This document shows positions 9,028 to 16,411 of a stretch of DNA of 64,000 nucleotides, in pieces. Under the pieces are notes generated by a model that saw nothing but the letters and a program-made list of their open reading frames with translations, was not told the DNA's origin and did no database searches. Each line of letters opens with the position of its first letter. Positions within the stretch are counted from its first letter, which is position 1. The position numbers were made by a program, and so were the translations under genes. Source of the DNA: Fervidobacterium changbaicum (GTDB lineage: Bacteria > Thermotogota > Thermotogae > Thermotogales > Fervidobacteriaceae); NCBI RefSeq assembly GCF_004117075.1, contig NZ_CP026721.1:248001-312000 (forward strand), in the 5' to 3' direction.

Positions 9028-9787
9028 GTTCGACTCCCCCTTCTAAGTAGATTCCATCACTTTCAAAAAGAACATTGAGCACTCCGCCTTTTGTATGCGC
9101 CGTCAACCTGTCAGGAACCTTGTTGTTTCCAAGCACGTAATACTTAACAAAGTACGCTGTTGCAGTAGTTCCTGACCCGCAAGATAGCGTCTCTCTTTCA
9201 ACGCCCCTTTCAAACGTGCGAATCTCAAACGTGCTGGAATTCAAAACATTAAACAAATTGACGTTGGCATCGTACCTGTGTCTGAGCAACCTTGCAACCT
9301 CCATATCAAACTCCCAAATCGCACTACCGACGTACTTAACAAGGTGAGGTACACCTACTGTAATCAACGCACCGTCGAAGTCTTCCAGCTCCTTTTTGGG
9401 TATCAAAGAACTGACAACTGGTTCTGGCATCTGCACATAAACGTTCTCTTTAGTGTATCCAACAAGCACACCTGCGTTTGTTTCTATACTCACTTTCCCT
9501 TGCACACCAAAATGCTCAGACAGAAATCTCAAAAACGTCCTTGCACCGTTTCCGCAAAAGGCCGCCCTCTTTCCGTCCCTGTTAAAATAATCCATGAAAA
9601 AACGTTCATCACGCCGTTCAACGAAAATGACCCCGTCTCTTTCCTCAACAACCGAAAGCACAACTTCCTGCTTTTCTTCATCGCTAAGTTCGATGCTAGT
9701 TGAATCGACAACAACGAACGTATTACCGGTCGCAGAGTACTTCTCAATCAAAGTAATTCCGTACCTTCTTAACTCATCTTCTCTCAA
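9020..9787 (-). CDS. dapF: Diaminopimelate epimerase
   Basis: A 255-residue epimerase converting LL- to meso-DAP without cofactor. The two catalytic cysteines lie in FCGNGART and SCGSGTTA, and the N-terminal KYSATGNTF segment matches the family. The TTG at 9787 has AGAGGTC about eight bases upstream; a TTG at 9808 lacks a site, and a TTG at 9751 would give the length closest to homologues. It overlaps asd at its start and dapA at its end, so the genes are tightly coupled. Confidence 0.92.
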   Translation of the reverse strand: MREDELRRYGITLIEKYSATGNTFVVVDSTSIELSDEEKQEVVLSVVEERDGVIFVERRDERFFMDYFNRDGKRAAFCGNGARTFLRFLSEHFGVQGKVSIETNAGVLVGYTKENVYVQMPEPVVSSLIPKKELEDFDGALITVGVPHLVKYVGSAIWEFDMEVARLLRHRYDANVNLFNVLNSSTFEIRTFERGVERETLSCGSGTTATAYFVKYYVLGNNKVPDRLTAHTKGGVLNVLFESDGIYLEGGVEHG

Positions 9788-10787
9788 CTTCTTCGACCTC
9801 TCTTTCAACAGTCGGATTGTTCAGTTCACTGTGCAGTTTAAGGATTCTCACCGCGTTTGTTGCCGCTCCAACCCGCAAATTGTCTGCTACAACCCATAGC
9901 CCGAACGTTTGTGCATCGAACAACCTCACTCTACTAACATGCACGTAATCATCGCCTGCTACCTCGAGCGGAGTGACAATATCATCGTGAACCACAACAT
10001 CTTCACCGGAGGCTATCGTCTCAATGAGGTCTTCCTTTGACATTATTGGAAAGAGCGTGCGTGCGATAACACTTTCAGAATGTCCGATTCTAACAGGAAC
10101 CCTCACCGTTGTTGGAAAGACCGCTAAGGCTTTTGAATTCAATATCTTTTTGGTCTCATTTATCATCTTCCACTCTTCTTGGGAAATATCGTCTTTGAGG
10201 TCTCCTATCAAAGGAATCACATTGTGGGCTATCTGCCTTACAAAAACGGAATGAGAATCATCGCCCGAAAGCTGCCTTTCATATTCGACAATGGCCTTGT
10301 GACCAGCCCCGGAAACCGCTTGATACGTTGAGACGAATATCTCGTGCAGCTGGTATTTGTCGTGCACTTTATAAAGTGCCAGCACCATCTGGATCGTCGA
10401 ACAGTTCGGATTTGCCACGATTCCGCGGTATCCTTTCAGTAGATGCCCATTAATTTCCGGAACAACGAGCGGAATTTCCGGAACCATCCTGAATGCGGAA
10501 GAATTATCGATGACCGTTGTTCCGACCTCAGCAGCTATCGGAGCGTACCTTCTTGATACATCAGCACCGGCTGAGAACAGTAAGTAGTCAAAACCTTCTC
10601 TCATAGCCTCTTGCGTGAGTGTTTCAACCCTTACATCCGCACCTCGGAACGTAAGGATCTGACCTGCTGACCTTTCCGACGCAAATAGCCTCAGTTCTGA
10701 AACAGGAACACTACTTTTTTCAAGCACTTCGAGCATCGTTCTTCCAACCGCACCAGTTGCACCTACAATCCCGATTTTGAAACCCAT
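9774..10787 (-). CDS. asd: Aspartate-semialdehyde dehydrogenase
   Basis: A 337-residue NADP-dependent dehydrogenase reducing aspartyl phosphate to the semialdehyde. It has GIVGATGAVGRTM at the N terminus, the active-site Cys in VANPNCSTIQ and the QAVSGAGHK segment. The open frame extends to a GTG at 10817, but AGGAGGT sits six bases before the ATG at 10787, so that start is used. This is the first structural gene of the lysine operon. It lies behind an intrinsic terminator and a leader ORF (see separate entries), so its expression is probably set by attenuation. Confidence 0.95.
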   Translation of the reverse strand: MGFKIGIVGATGAVGRTMLEVLEKSSVPVSELRLFASERSAGQILTFRGADVRVETLTQEAMREGFDYLLFSAGADVSRRYAPIAAEVGTTVIDNSSAFRMVPEIPLVVPEINGHLLKGYRGIVANPNCSTIQMVLALYKVHDKYQLHEIFVSTYQAVSGAGHKAIVEYERQLSGDDSHSVFVRQIAHNVIPLIGDLKDDISQEEWKMINETKKILNSKALAVFPTTVRVPVRIGHSESVIARTLFPIMSKEDLIETIASGEDVVVHDDIVTPLEVAGDDYVHVSRVRLFDAQTFGLWVVADNLRVGAATNAVRILKLHSELNNPTVEREVEEVERR

Positions 10788-10826
10788 AAACATACCTCCT
10801 CTTCTTGCACTTCTCACTTTAGTTTT

Positions 10827-10863
10827 AAAAAAAGCGGGCTACAGTCTTTCACTGTAGCCCGCT
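10827..10863 (-). terminator. Intrinsic terminator in the asd leader (attenuator)
   Basis: On the minus strand a perfect 13-bp stem (AGCGGGCTACAGT with its complement, 5-nt loop) is followed by seven T residues. It lies about 40 bases upstream of the asd start in the same direction, where a terminator makes sense only as an attenuator of the lysine operon. Confidence 0.85.
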
Positions 10864-10947
10864 TATGGTAGTCTTTCCCTATTACTTGCGCTTGCTTTAC
10901 ACCACGCCAAACGCAAGCTGACCACCATATAGCGGGCAGCTGCGTTT
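10857..10947 (-). promoter_or_regulatory. Antiterminator and competing stems of the asd attenuator
   Basis: Four pairing segments can be read on the minus strand. Segment 1 (10947-10937) pairs with segment 2 (10920-10909) over 11 bp with one bulge. Segment 2 (10917-10908) can instead pair with segment 3 (10894-10885) over 10 bp. Segment A (10937-10920) pairs with segment B (10873-10857) over 17 bp with one G-U and one bulge. B overlaps the 5' arm of the terminator, so A:B excludes termination. A lies in the loop of 1:2, so 1:2 excludes A:B. No lysine-riboswitch or T-box consensus was found. Confidence 0.7.
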
Positions 10948-11016
10948 AGCTTTAGACTTCATATTGAAATTTACATTCGGCATTTCAGAATTTAATAATC
11001 TCAGGTAATTTGCCAT
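10897..11016 (-). CDS. Putative 39-residue leader peptide of the lysine operon
   Basis: A short ORF starts at an ATG at 11016 with GAGGAG ten bases upstream (11032-11027). Its stop lies between pairing segments 2 and 3 of the attenuator. Three lysine codons occur within five codons (KSKAK, 10959-10945), and the last overlaps segment 1. A ribosome stalled there would cover segment 1 and free A to pair with B, giving read-through. A ribosome at the stop would cover A and segment 2, giving termination. This is the geometry of ribosome-mediated attenuation. The peptide is not identified by homology. Confidence 0.55.
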   Translation of the reverse strand: MANYLRLLNSEMPNVNFNMKSKAKRSCPLYGGQLAFGVV

Positions 11017-11041
11017 ATCCAAATATCTCCTCACTTAAATT

Positions 11042-11055
11042 CGATACTGTTAACT
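11042..11055 (+). repeat. Left terminal inverted repeat of the IS6-like element
   Basis: CGATACTGTTAACT; its mirror at 12089-12102 is the complement with a single change. Confidence 0.75.
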
Positions 11056-11062
11056 AAAAGTA

Positions 11063-11091
11063 TTGAAACTTTCCAAAAACCGCATTATCCT
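11063..11091 (+). promoter_or_regulatory. Probable transposase promoter
   Basis: TTGAAA (11063-11068) and TATCCT (11086-11091) are separated by 17 bases, about 50 bases before the transposase start. On the opposite strand GATAAT (11084-11089) could act as an outward -10 towards the lysine operon, but its -35 is poor. Confidence 0.4.
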
Positions 11092-11143
11092 TATAAAGAG
11101 GGGACACCCCCCAACCAACTCTCGACAAAGGAGGTATCCCGAT

Positions 11144-12094
11144 ATGAACAACTCAACGCTCTCTTGTCCAAAATGCGGTTCCACCAGCTTATACAAAAAC
11201 GGTCATGACAAATACGGTAACCAACAATTCCTTTGCAAACTCTGCCATCATTCTTTCAAACTCTCCCATTCTCACAAACGCAAAAACTTCTCTTTCCCTT
11301 ATCCCAAATGCACTTCTTGTGGTAAATCTATGCAAATTTACAAAGTCCGTCGCTCTTTCGTTGTCTTCCGTTGTAGAGCTTGTCGTACCAAAGATAGAGT
11401 ACCTTTTAACCTCCCCGAACCAGTCACCCTTATTCCTGAGAAATTTAAATATTTCCGCTTCCCTATCTTTTTCGTCTTAAAGGCTTTCGTTTTGTATATG
11501 AAACACAATATGTCTTATCGCTCTCTTGCTCATTCTCTTAATATCAAAGTATCTCATGTCACCATATACAAATGGGTTATTAAATTGTGTACTTTATTCT
11601 CTGTACTTTTTCCAACATTTACCATCGAAAATGTTTTCTCAGTTCATGCTGATGAAACTGTTCTTGTTTTCAAAGAACAAAAGTACTATGTTTGGCTATT
11701 AGTTGATCACGAAACTAACTTAATTCTTTGTTGGCATGTCTCAAAGTATCGTGATATGGGACAAGTCAAAGTATTGCTCGAGAAGTTCTTTGGTAATTCA
11801 AAACCTAGAAACATTGAACTTATTACTGATGGACTTGGTGCATATGAAAGTGCAGTAAAGCTGTTGTTCAGAAATATCAATCACGTAGTGGTACCGCTCG
11901 GTAAAAACAATCAATGTGAATCCAAGTTTTCATTGTTGAAAGACTTTTTCCGACTCAAGCGAGGGCTGAAGAATACGAAGAATTTAGCGAAATATATTCA
12001 AGGATTTTGTGTAGTGAAGAATCTTTGGAAAACGCACAATGGTAATATCAATCTCATTCTTTCACACTTACACTCTTTCATCACTACAAGTTAA
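11144..12094 (+). CDS. IS6-like DDE transposase with N-terminal zinc ribbons
   Basis: A 316-residue transposase. The N terminus has two Cys4-type zinc ribbons (CPKCGS with CKLC; CTSCGK with CRAC), followed by a helix-turn-helix-like region (YRSLAHSLNIKVSHVTIYKWV). The DDE core follows: first Asp in VHADETV, second in LITDGLGAYESA, Glu in NNQCESKFS. The ATG at 11144 has AGGAGGT eight bases upstream; the open frame extends further upstream but without a site. The frame is intact, so the element may be active. IS6 is the best fit to the core; a related DDE family is possible. Confidence 0.85.
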   Translation: MNNSTLSCPKCGSTSLYKNGHDKYGNQQFLCKLCHHSFKLSHSHKRKNFSFPYPKCTSCGKSMQIYKVRRSFVVFRCRACRTKDRVPFNLPEPVTLIPEKFKYFRFPIFFVLKAFVLYMKHNMSYRSLAHSLNIKVSHVTIYKWVIKLCTLFSVLFPTFTIENVFSVHADETVLVFKEQKYYVWLLVDHETNLILCWHVSKYRDMGQVKVLLEKFFGNSKPRNIELITDGLGAYESAVKLLFRNINHVVVPLGKNNQCESKFSLLKDFFRLKRGLKNTKNLAKYIQGFCVVKNLWKTHNGNINLILSHLHSFITTS

Positions 12095-12102
12095 CACTAT
12101 CG
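12089..12102 (-). repeat. Right terminal inverted repeat of the IS6-like element
   Basis: On the minus strand it reads CGATAGTGTTAACT, 13 of 14 identical to the left repeat. It contains the transposase stop codon. Confidence 0.75.
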
Positions 12103-12233
12103 TAGAAATTTTCGATTGTATTATCTCTGTTTAAATTATAGCAAATATCTCTTTGTTTTTTGCAACAAAATTTTCTGGTGGTAAGACAGGATTAGTAAAT
12201 CCCACTTGAAATCAACAATCTATCGAGTGTGGC

Positions 12234-13835
12234 TCAATCGTTTCTAAAATGTTCGTTTATAAATTGAACTGTTTTGTGATCAAGGGTGGAGAAATCTTCG
12301 GATTTTATTCTGTACGCGTTCTTAGCACCAATACCAGGCAAGGCTGTCAATTCTTCGAAAGTTAGTGCAGCCAGAGGAATTCTTCTAACGCCAGTTACTG
12401 ACCTTTGTCCATGTCCGACTATCACTATGTCGGATGGTCTGTCAAATTCAGCAGGGACACCCACGAGAATTGGGTATGTTCCCAGGGGCCTGCCAAATGT
12501 AAGTCTTCCTTCCTTGAATTCCGGTATCACGTTCTCAATAACACATCCCACGGGGAATACCAGTTTGAGCATAGGGTTATCTATGTTGTTTCTGATGAGG
12601 TATTTATAGTGTTCAAAGAGTTGTTTGTTTACTTTGAGTGTTCTCCGTTTTGATAGATAATAAATAGGCGTACCTGGGAAAATCATCAGCTGGCGGAGGT
12701 TTATTCTTCTAAGTAAAAACCCATGCTCTAAGTACTCTAAAAGTTTCTTGTAGTTTATCTCATAAGTTTTCTTGGTTTCACCGAACAATCCAAATATTAA
12801 GTTTATCCCCGGAAGCAATTTTGGGATACCATTTTTATCCCGCACCGCGCCAATTTCGTTAACCACCTTCACAGCAATATCGATATCTCCAACTTCTCCA
12901 TCTAAGTTGTTCTTCTTTCTAACAACTGGGTCAAAACTCTCGACGCCAAACGACAAGATATCTCCTGCGGTGTTGAATTGTACGATAGTTTCGATTATTC
13001 TTGCTGAATGAGGAAGGTTTCGAGAAATGTAGGTAGGATTTGCGTTATCCGTATGCAGAACTCTTAACTCTGGGCAAGAATTTCTTATGCCACTGTAGAG
13101 TTCCTCAACAGCGGTGGGATTTATCTTATTACCGTTCCAGTCACTTCCAAAAGCAATAATATTCGCACTTCTGCCAAGTCTGAAGGCACGAATTCCATGG
13201 TTGTAAAGTTCAGCGATTTCATCGACAATATCCTTAACTGGGCGCGAAAAGAACTTTGGATGTAACAGCGGTTCTGTGCAGAACGTGCAGTATGTTCTTC
13301 TTTCACACCCTAAAGAGACCTCTATTTCAGCTATAACGTAAGGGTATCTCGGATGCTGAAGCACCACAACAGCTCCAGCAATTGATGCCAATCTTATTGC
13401 TTTCGTATACTCTTCCGAAAGGTTATCTGCAACCCACTTCGCGATATCTTCAACAAATTCGTCGGAATCTATGCTTGATGTTTCTTTGGCTAGTTTTCCA
13501 CCAGAGTCTGCAAACGCTTTTGCGATGGCTCCCATCAGTATTCTGTAAGACGATTTGGCATGGTTGAATATCTTAGTTACTTCTTTGGGGTTTATAGGTG
13601 TTCCACCGATATACTTTCCTGGTACTGTTGTTCCACCGATAATGACTACGTAATCATAACTAGAAAATGCGTGCCATAGGTCCTTGGCACGCACATCGTC
13701 TATTGTATAATAATCCACTTCGTATCCTTTTAGCACAAACACACCAGCCACGTATCTAACGTATGTACTGATGTAGGGAGGAACACCCAAAACCGCAGGT
13801 TCGTCTACATAACCGTCAATAATTGCGCAACGCAT
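12234..13835 (-). CDS. Radical SAM protein with C-terminal helix-hairpin-helix (COG1031 type)
   Basis: A 533-residue protein of unknown function. An N-terminal cobalamin-binding-like or Rossmann-like region (about 1-160) precedes a radical SAM domain. Its cluster cysteines are C177, C183 and C186, a CX5CX2C spacing rather than the common CX3CX2C. A C-terminal HhH motif (LTALPGIGAKNAYRI) suggests nucleic acid binding. This layout matches COG1031. It overlaps the preceding exported-protein gene by 20 bases and is the last gene of the ECF-sigma operon. RNA or DNA modification is an inference. Confidence 0.8.
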   Translation of the reverse strand: MRCAIIDGYVDEPAVLGVPPYISTYVRYVAGVFVLKGYEVDYYTIDDVRAKDLWHAFSSYDYVVIIGGTTVPGKYIGGTPINPKEVTKIFNHAKSSYRILMGAIAKAFADSGGKLAKETSSIDSDEFVEDIAKWVADNLSEEYTKAIRLASIAGAVVVLQHPRYPYVIAEIEVSLGCERRTYCTFCTEPLLHPKFFSRPVKDIVDEIAELYNHGIRAFRLGRSANIIAFGSDWNGNKINPTAVEELYSGIRNSCPELRVLHTDNANPTYISRNLPHSARIIETIVQFNTAGDILSFGVESFDPVVRKKNNLDGEVGDIDIAVKVVNEIGAVRDKNGIPKLLPGINLIFGLFGETKKTYEINYKKLLEYLEHGFLLRRINLRQLMIFPGTPIYYLSKRRTLKVNKQLFEHYKYLIRNNIDNPMLKLVFPVGCVIENVIPEFKEGRLTFGRPLGTYPILVGVPAEFDRPSDIVIVGHGQRSVTGVRRIPLAALTFEELTALPGIGAKNAYRIKSEDFSTLDHKTVQFINEHFRND

Positions 13836-14556
13836 TTTTTATCTCCCTTGCTGTAGCTTCGGATGCTTTTAGTATCTTTATATAGTAGTTCCCAACTTTA
13901 AAGTCACCAGATGTTTTGTTTATTTCCAGTTCAAGTACCTTGCCGTTTTTGTCGTAGCCAGAGATTCTTATGAGATCTTTTCCCTGAGAAGTTGTGGCCC
14001 ACAGGAAAAACTTTGAAAGGGAGTAAATTTCCTCTGGAAATGGCGTGTCATCCACAAACTTATATTTGGCGAGTAAGCTCCTTATGTCAAACTGTTTTGG
14101 AAATTTGTTTATATACATGGTGGTTGTGACATCGGCTACTGTCCGAACAACACGCATTATTTCTCCGGACACAACGAAGATTTCCAAGGAAAACGACTCC
14201 TCGTTGAACTTGTACACTCCATCCTTTGTTATATCCAGCCTTTTGGCCTTTACATATTCGTATGCAATGTCTGCCAAGTCTTTTATCTGGAAGCTTCTCA
14301 ACAACACATTTGAGTCACCTATGTAATATTTGTCTTTCAGCCTGACCCACACAAAGTTTTCAGGGCTTGTAACAAAGACAATTTTGTAATCCCCACTTTC
14401 GTAGACTTCTTCGGAACGCATAAACGTACCAGCCTTGCTCGTTTCGTAAACCATTCGAACATAATATCCGTCTGAAAAAAGATGCGTGGAGAAGCAAAAG
14501 ACAGTAAGCATAATAAGAGTAAAAAGCAAAGAGTTAAGCTTCTGTTTGTTTTTCAA
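13816..14556 (-). CDS. Exported protein of unknown function
   Basis: A 246-residue protein with an N-terminal signal peptide (hydrophobic about 9-27) and then a beta-rich sequence without Cys motifs. It starts at a TTG with GGTGAGG five bases upstream. The strand-rich pattern and its position after a sigma/anti-sigma pair suggest a LolA- or RseB-like periplasmic sensor domain, but this is only a structural guess. It follows the anti-sigma gene by about 40 bases and overlaps the radical SAM gene. Confidence 0.6.
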   Translation of the reverse strand: MKNKQKLNSLLFTLIMLTVFCFSTHLFSDGYYVRMVYETSKAGTFMRSEEVYESGDYKIVFVTSPENFVWVRLKDKYYIGDSNVLLRSFQIKDLADIAYEYVKAKRLDITKDGVYKFNEESFSLEIFVVSGEIMRVVRTVADVTTTMYINKFPKQFDIRSLLAKYKFVDDTPFPEEIYSLSKFFLWATTSQGKDLIRISGYDKNGKVLELEINKTSGDFKVGNYYIKILKASEATAREIKNALRNY

Positions 14557-14595
14557 CTTAACCTCACCTAACCTTCTGTGGGTAACTTCAAGATC

Positions 14596-14958
14596 TTACC
14601 AGTTCCCATCACTTGCTATTGCCACGTATTTTAGCATTTTAAAGAGCAGGTCGTTGTTATTCTCACTCTCTTTAACTTGTTCCGTTGATAATGTAGGACT
14701 GTTACCAGTGTTTGACAATTTTGCTGAAATCCTTTCCTTAAGTATAGACAGTTCTAAAGCTTCAAATTTTGAGAAGATAACAATAAGTCCTATAGCAACT
14801 ACCAAAGCTACTCTAAAAAACATTTTTCTCAATTTGCTTTTCTTTATTTCTCTAATTATCTTTTCTTCCATTAGTGGCCCTGGTTTGTATGAGTATTCAT
14901 TGGCAATGCTTTTTGCGAATGAGCTTGCTTTTTCGCTATCAAAGTTCCTCTTGTTCAT
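14596..14958 (-). CDS. Putative membrane anti-sigma factor
   Basis: A 120-residue protein with a charged N-terminal cytoplasmic part, one transmembrane helix (FFRVALVVAIGLIVIF, about 47-62) and an extracytoplasmic tail. The gene starts inside the end of the ECF sigma factor gene, the usual arrangement for a cognate anti-sigma. No zinc-binding HXXXCXXC motif is present, so it is not a ZAS-type protein. The ATG at 14958 follows GGAGGC; a GTG one codon earlier is also possible. Function is inferred from position and topology. Confidence 0.6.
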   Translation of the reverse strand: MNKRNFDSEKASSFAKSIANEYSYKPGPLMEEKIIREIKKSKLRKMFFRVALVVAIGLIVIFSKFEALELSILKERISAKLSNTGNSPTLSTEQVKESENNNDLLFKMLKYVAIASDGNW

Positions 14959-15604
14959 CACCTAATGCCTCCCCTAAAAAAGATTTCAGTTGCTTTTTTA
15001 TATAGTGGAGCTTGCTCTTTATAGTTCCTTCTGGTTTGTCCAAAATCTTACCTATCTCTGCGTACGTTAATCCATCGACCTCTTTCATGTACAACAAAGC
15101 TCTATCTTCGGGACTTAACTTATCCAACGCTTCCTTAATCTTTCTCGACACTATCTCAGCTGAAAATTCTTCTTTGATGTCTTCTTCAGAACTGAGCTGA
15201 TAGTGGTACTCATTGTACTCTTCGTCACTTGATCCTTCCTCAAAATCGGTCAGTATGCTATTATTTTTGAGCTTTTTATACAAGTTGTTGCACACATTCA
15301 TCGCTATTTTATATATCCACGTTGACAATTTAGAATCTCCGCGAAATTTCTTGATGCCTTTGTACACTCTTAAAAAGACTTCCTGGATTACATCATCAAT
15401 GTCATCAGAACCCAAAAAGCTTTTAACTAAAGCACCTATTTTTGGAGCGTAAGTTCTGTACAAGTACCTGTAAGCTTCTTCATCACCCTTCGCTAAGGCT
15501 TTTATCAGCTTTTTCTCATCACTCCAATTATTTTGACCGTTGACACTCTCAAATCGTTCAACATTCGAAGTATTTTTTCCATCCGAAGGCTTAAAAAATT
15601 CCAA
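14939..15604 (-). CDS. ECF-type RNA polymerase sigma factor
   Basis: A 221-residue sigma-70 family protein with only regions 2 and 4. Region 2 includes DDVIQEVFLRVYKGIKKF and LSTWIYKIAMNVCNN. Region 4 includes LSPEDRALLYMKEVDGLTYAEIGKIL and GTIKSKLHYIKKQL. The open frame reaches 15643, but the TTG at 15604 has GGTGAG five bases upstream and avoids a long overlap with the DUF72 gene. It is followed by a membrane protein likely to be its anti-sigma. The stimulus and regulon are unknown. Confidence 0.88.
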   Translation of the reverse strand: MEFFKPSDGKNTSNVERFESVNGQNNWSDEKKLIKALAKGDEEAYRYLYRTYAPKIGALVKSFLGSDDIDDVIQEVFLRVYKGIKKFRGDSKLSTWIYKIAMNVCNNLYKKLKNNSILTDFEEGSSDEEYNEYHYQLSSEEDIKEEFSAEIVSRKIKEALDKLSPEDRALLYMKEVDGLTYAEIGKILDKPEGTIKSKLHYIKKQLKSFLGEALGDEQEEL

Positions 15605-16406
15605 TCTTCTCACCACCCACAAGTGTTCTAAACAGAAGTGCATTTTTCAGAGCTTGCCCACGATAGCAGTTATTGAAAAAAACAAATCGCTTCGACGAGG
15701 CTAGAGAAGAAATTTCATCTGCAATCTCCCTCAGTTCAGAATCAGAATAGTTGTAATCATAACGCGTTTTTTCGTCGGCGGTGAACCAGTTAGAATTTCG
15801 ACCATGTAAGCGAATATATGTTGAATCCTCATCGATGTTGTAAAAGGTGTTGAATGGATATAAACCAGGTAACTTTGGTAAATCAACAACGACTACATGA
15901 ACTTGCGATTCGAATTCTTGAATCAGCAGAACAATATCATCCCTCTCGACCCATGTTGAACTTCGAAACTCTATGAAAAGCTCAGCCCCGGTCATTGTTT
16001 CGGCCAGTCTTTTTAGAAAATCTACATTTTCTTTAGAATATTTGAACATGTATGGGAACTGAGCCAAGTATCCTATAAGCTTACCCTCTTGCTTTATAAT
16101 ATCGGTACTTCGAAGAAATTCTTGAACATTTTCCAGATTTTTCTCGTGTGTTATTGAGCCGTGCAACTTTACTGCATACTTGAAACCAGGTGGTGATTTT
16201 CTCAGCAAAGATACGATAGTCCGGTACGAAGGCATTTGATAGAATGTGTAGTTCAGCTCAACGGCATTGAATCCATAATGCTGCCAATAATAGGTGAACA
16301 TCTCACCTGGTTTTATGTAATCAGGATAAACTGTTCCAACCCAATCACTGAAAGAAAAGCCGCTTGTTCCGATGAACCAAGTCATGTTCTTTTCTGTCAA
16401 ACTCAT
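15591..16406 (-). CDS. DUF72 family protein (TIM-barrel)
   Basis: A 271-residue protein of the DUF72/YecE family, recognised from the N-terminal IGTSGFSFSDWVGTVYP, then AVELNYTFYQMPS, FKYAVKLHGSITHEK and the later IRLHGRNS. The family has a TIM-barrel fold and no firmly established reaction. It lies between a UvrD-like helicase (six-base gap) and the sigma factor gene (14-base overlap). Confidence 0.88.
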   Translation of the reverse strand: MSLTEKNMTWFIGTSGFSFSDWVGTVYPDYIKPGEMFTYYWQHYGFNAVELNYTFYQMPSYRTIVSLLRKSPPGFKYAVKLHGSITHEKNLENVQEFLRSTDIIKQEGKLIGYLAQFPYMFKYSKENVDFLKRLAETMTGAELFIEFRSSTWVERDDIVLLIQEFESQVHVVVVDLPKLPGLYPFNTFYNIDEDSTYIRLHGRNSNWFTADEKTRYDYNYSDSELREIADEISSLASSKRFVFFNNCYRGQALKNALLFRTLVGGEKIGIF

Positions 16407-16411
16407 CCTAG

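Larger units (their letters stand above)
11042..12102 (+). mobile_element. IS6-like insertion sequence, about 1.06 kb
   Basis: One DDE transposase gene lies between 14-bp terminal inverted repeats (11042-11055 and 12089-12102; 13 of 14 match). The transposase stop codon lies inside the right repeat. The 8 bases outside each end share five positions (ends in AAATT), possibly a decayed target duplication. The left end is only about ten bases upstream of the leader ribosome binding site of the lysine operon. The family is inferred from the transposase core. Confidence 0.8.

Noticed and set aside
10801-11040. Lysine riboswitch or T-box in the asd leader
   Set aside because: The T. maritima asd leader carries a lysine riboswitch, so I looked for its core and for the T-box antiterminator consensus (AGGGTGGNACCGCG). 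Neither is present; only the leader ORF and attenuator stems are seen.
11063-11143. Longer transposase frame starting at the TTG at 11063
   Set aside because: This TTG is part of the predicted -35 box, and the ATG at 11144 has a strong AGGAGGT site.
12103-12233. Target-site duplication of the IS6-like element
   Set aside because: Only five of eight flanking bases match, so it cannot be claimed as an intact duplication.
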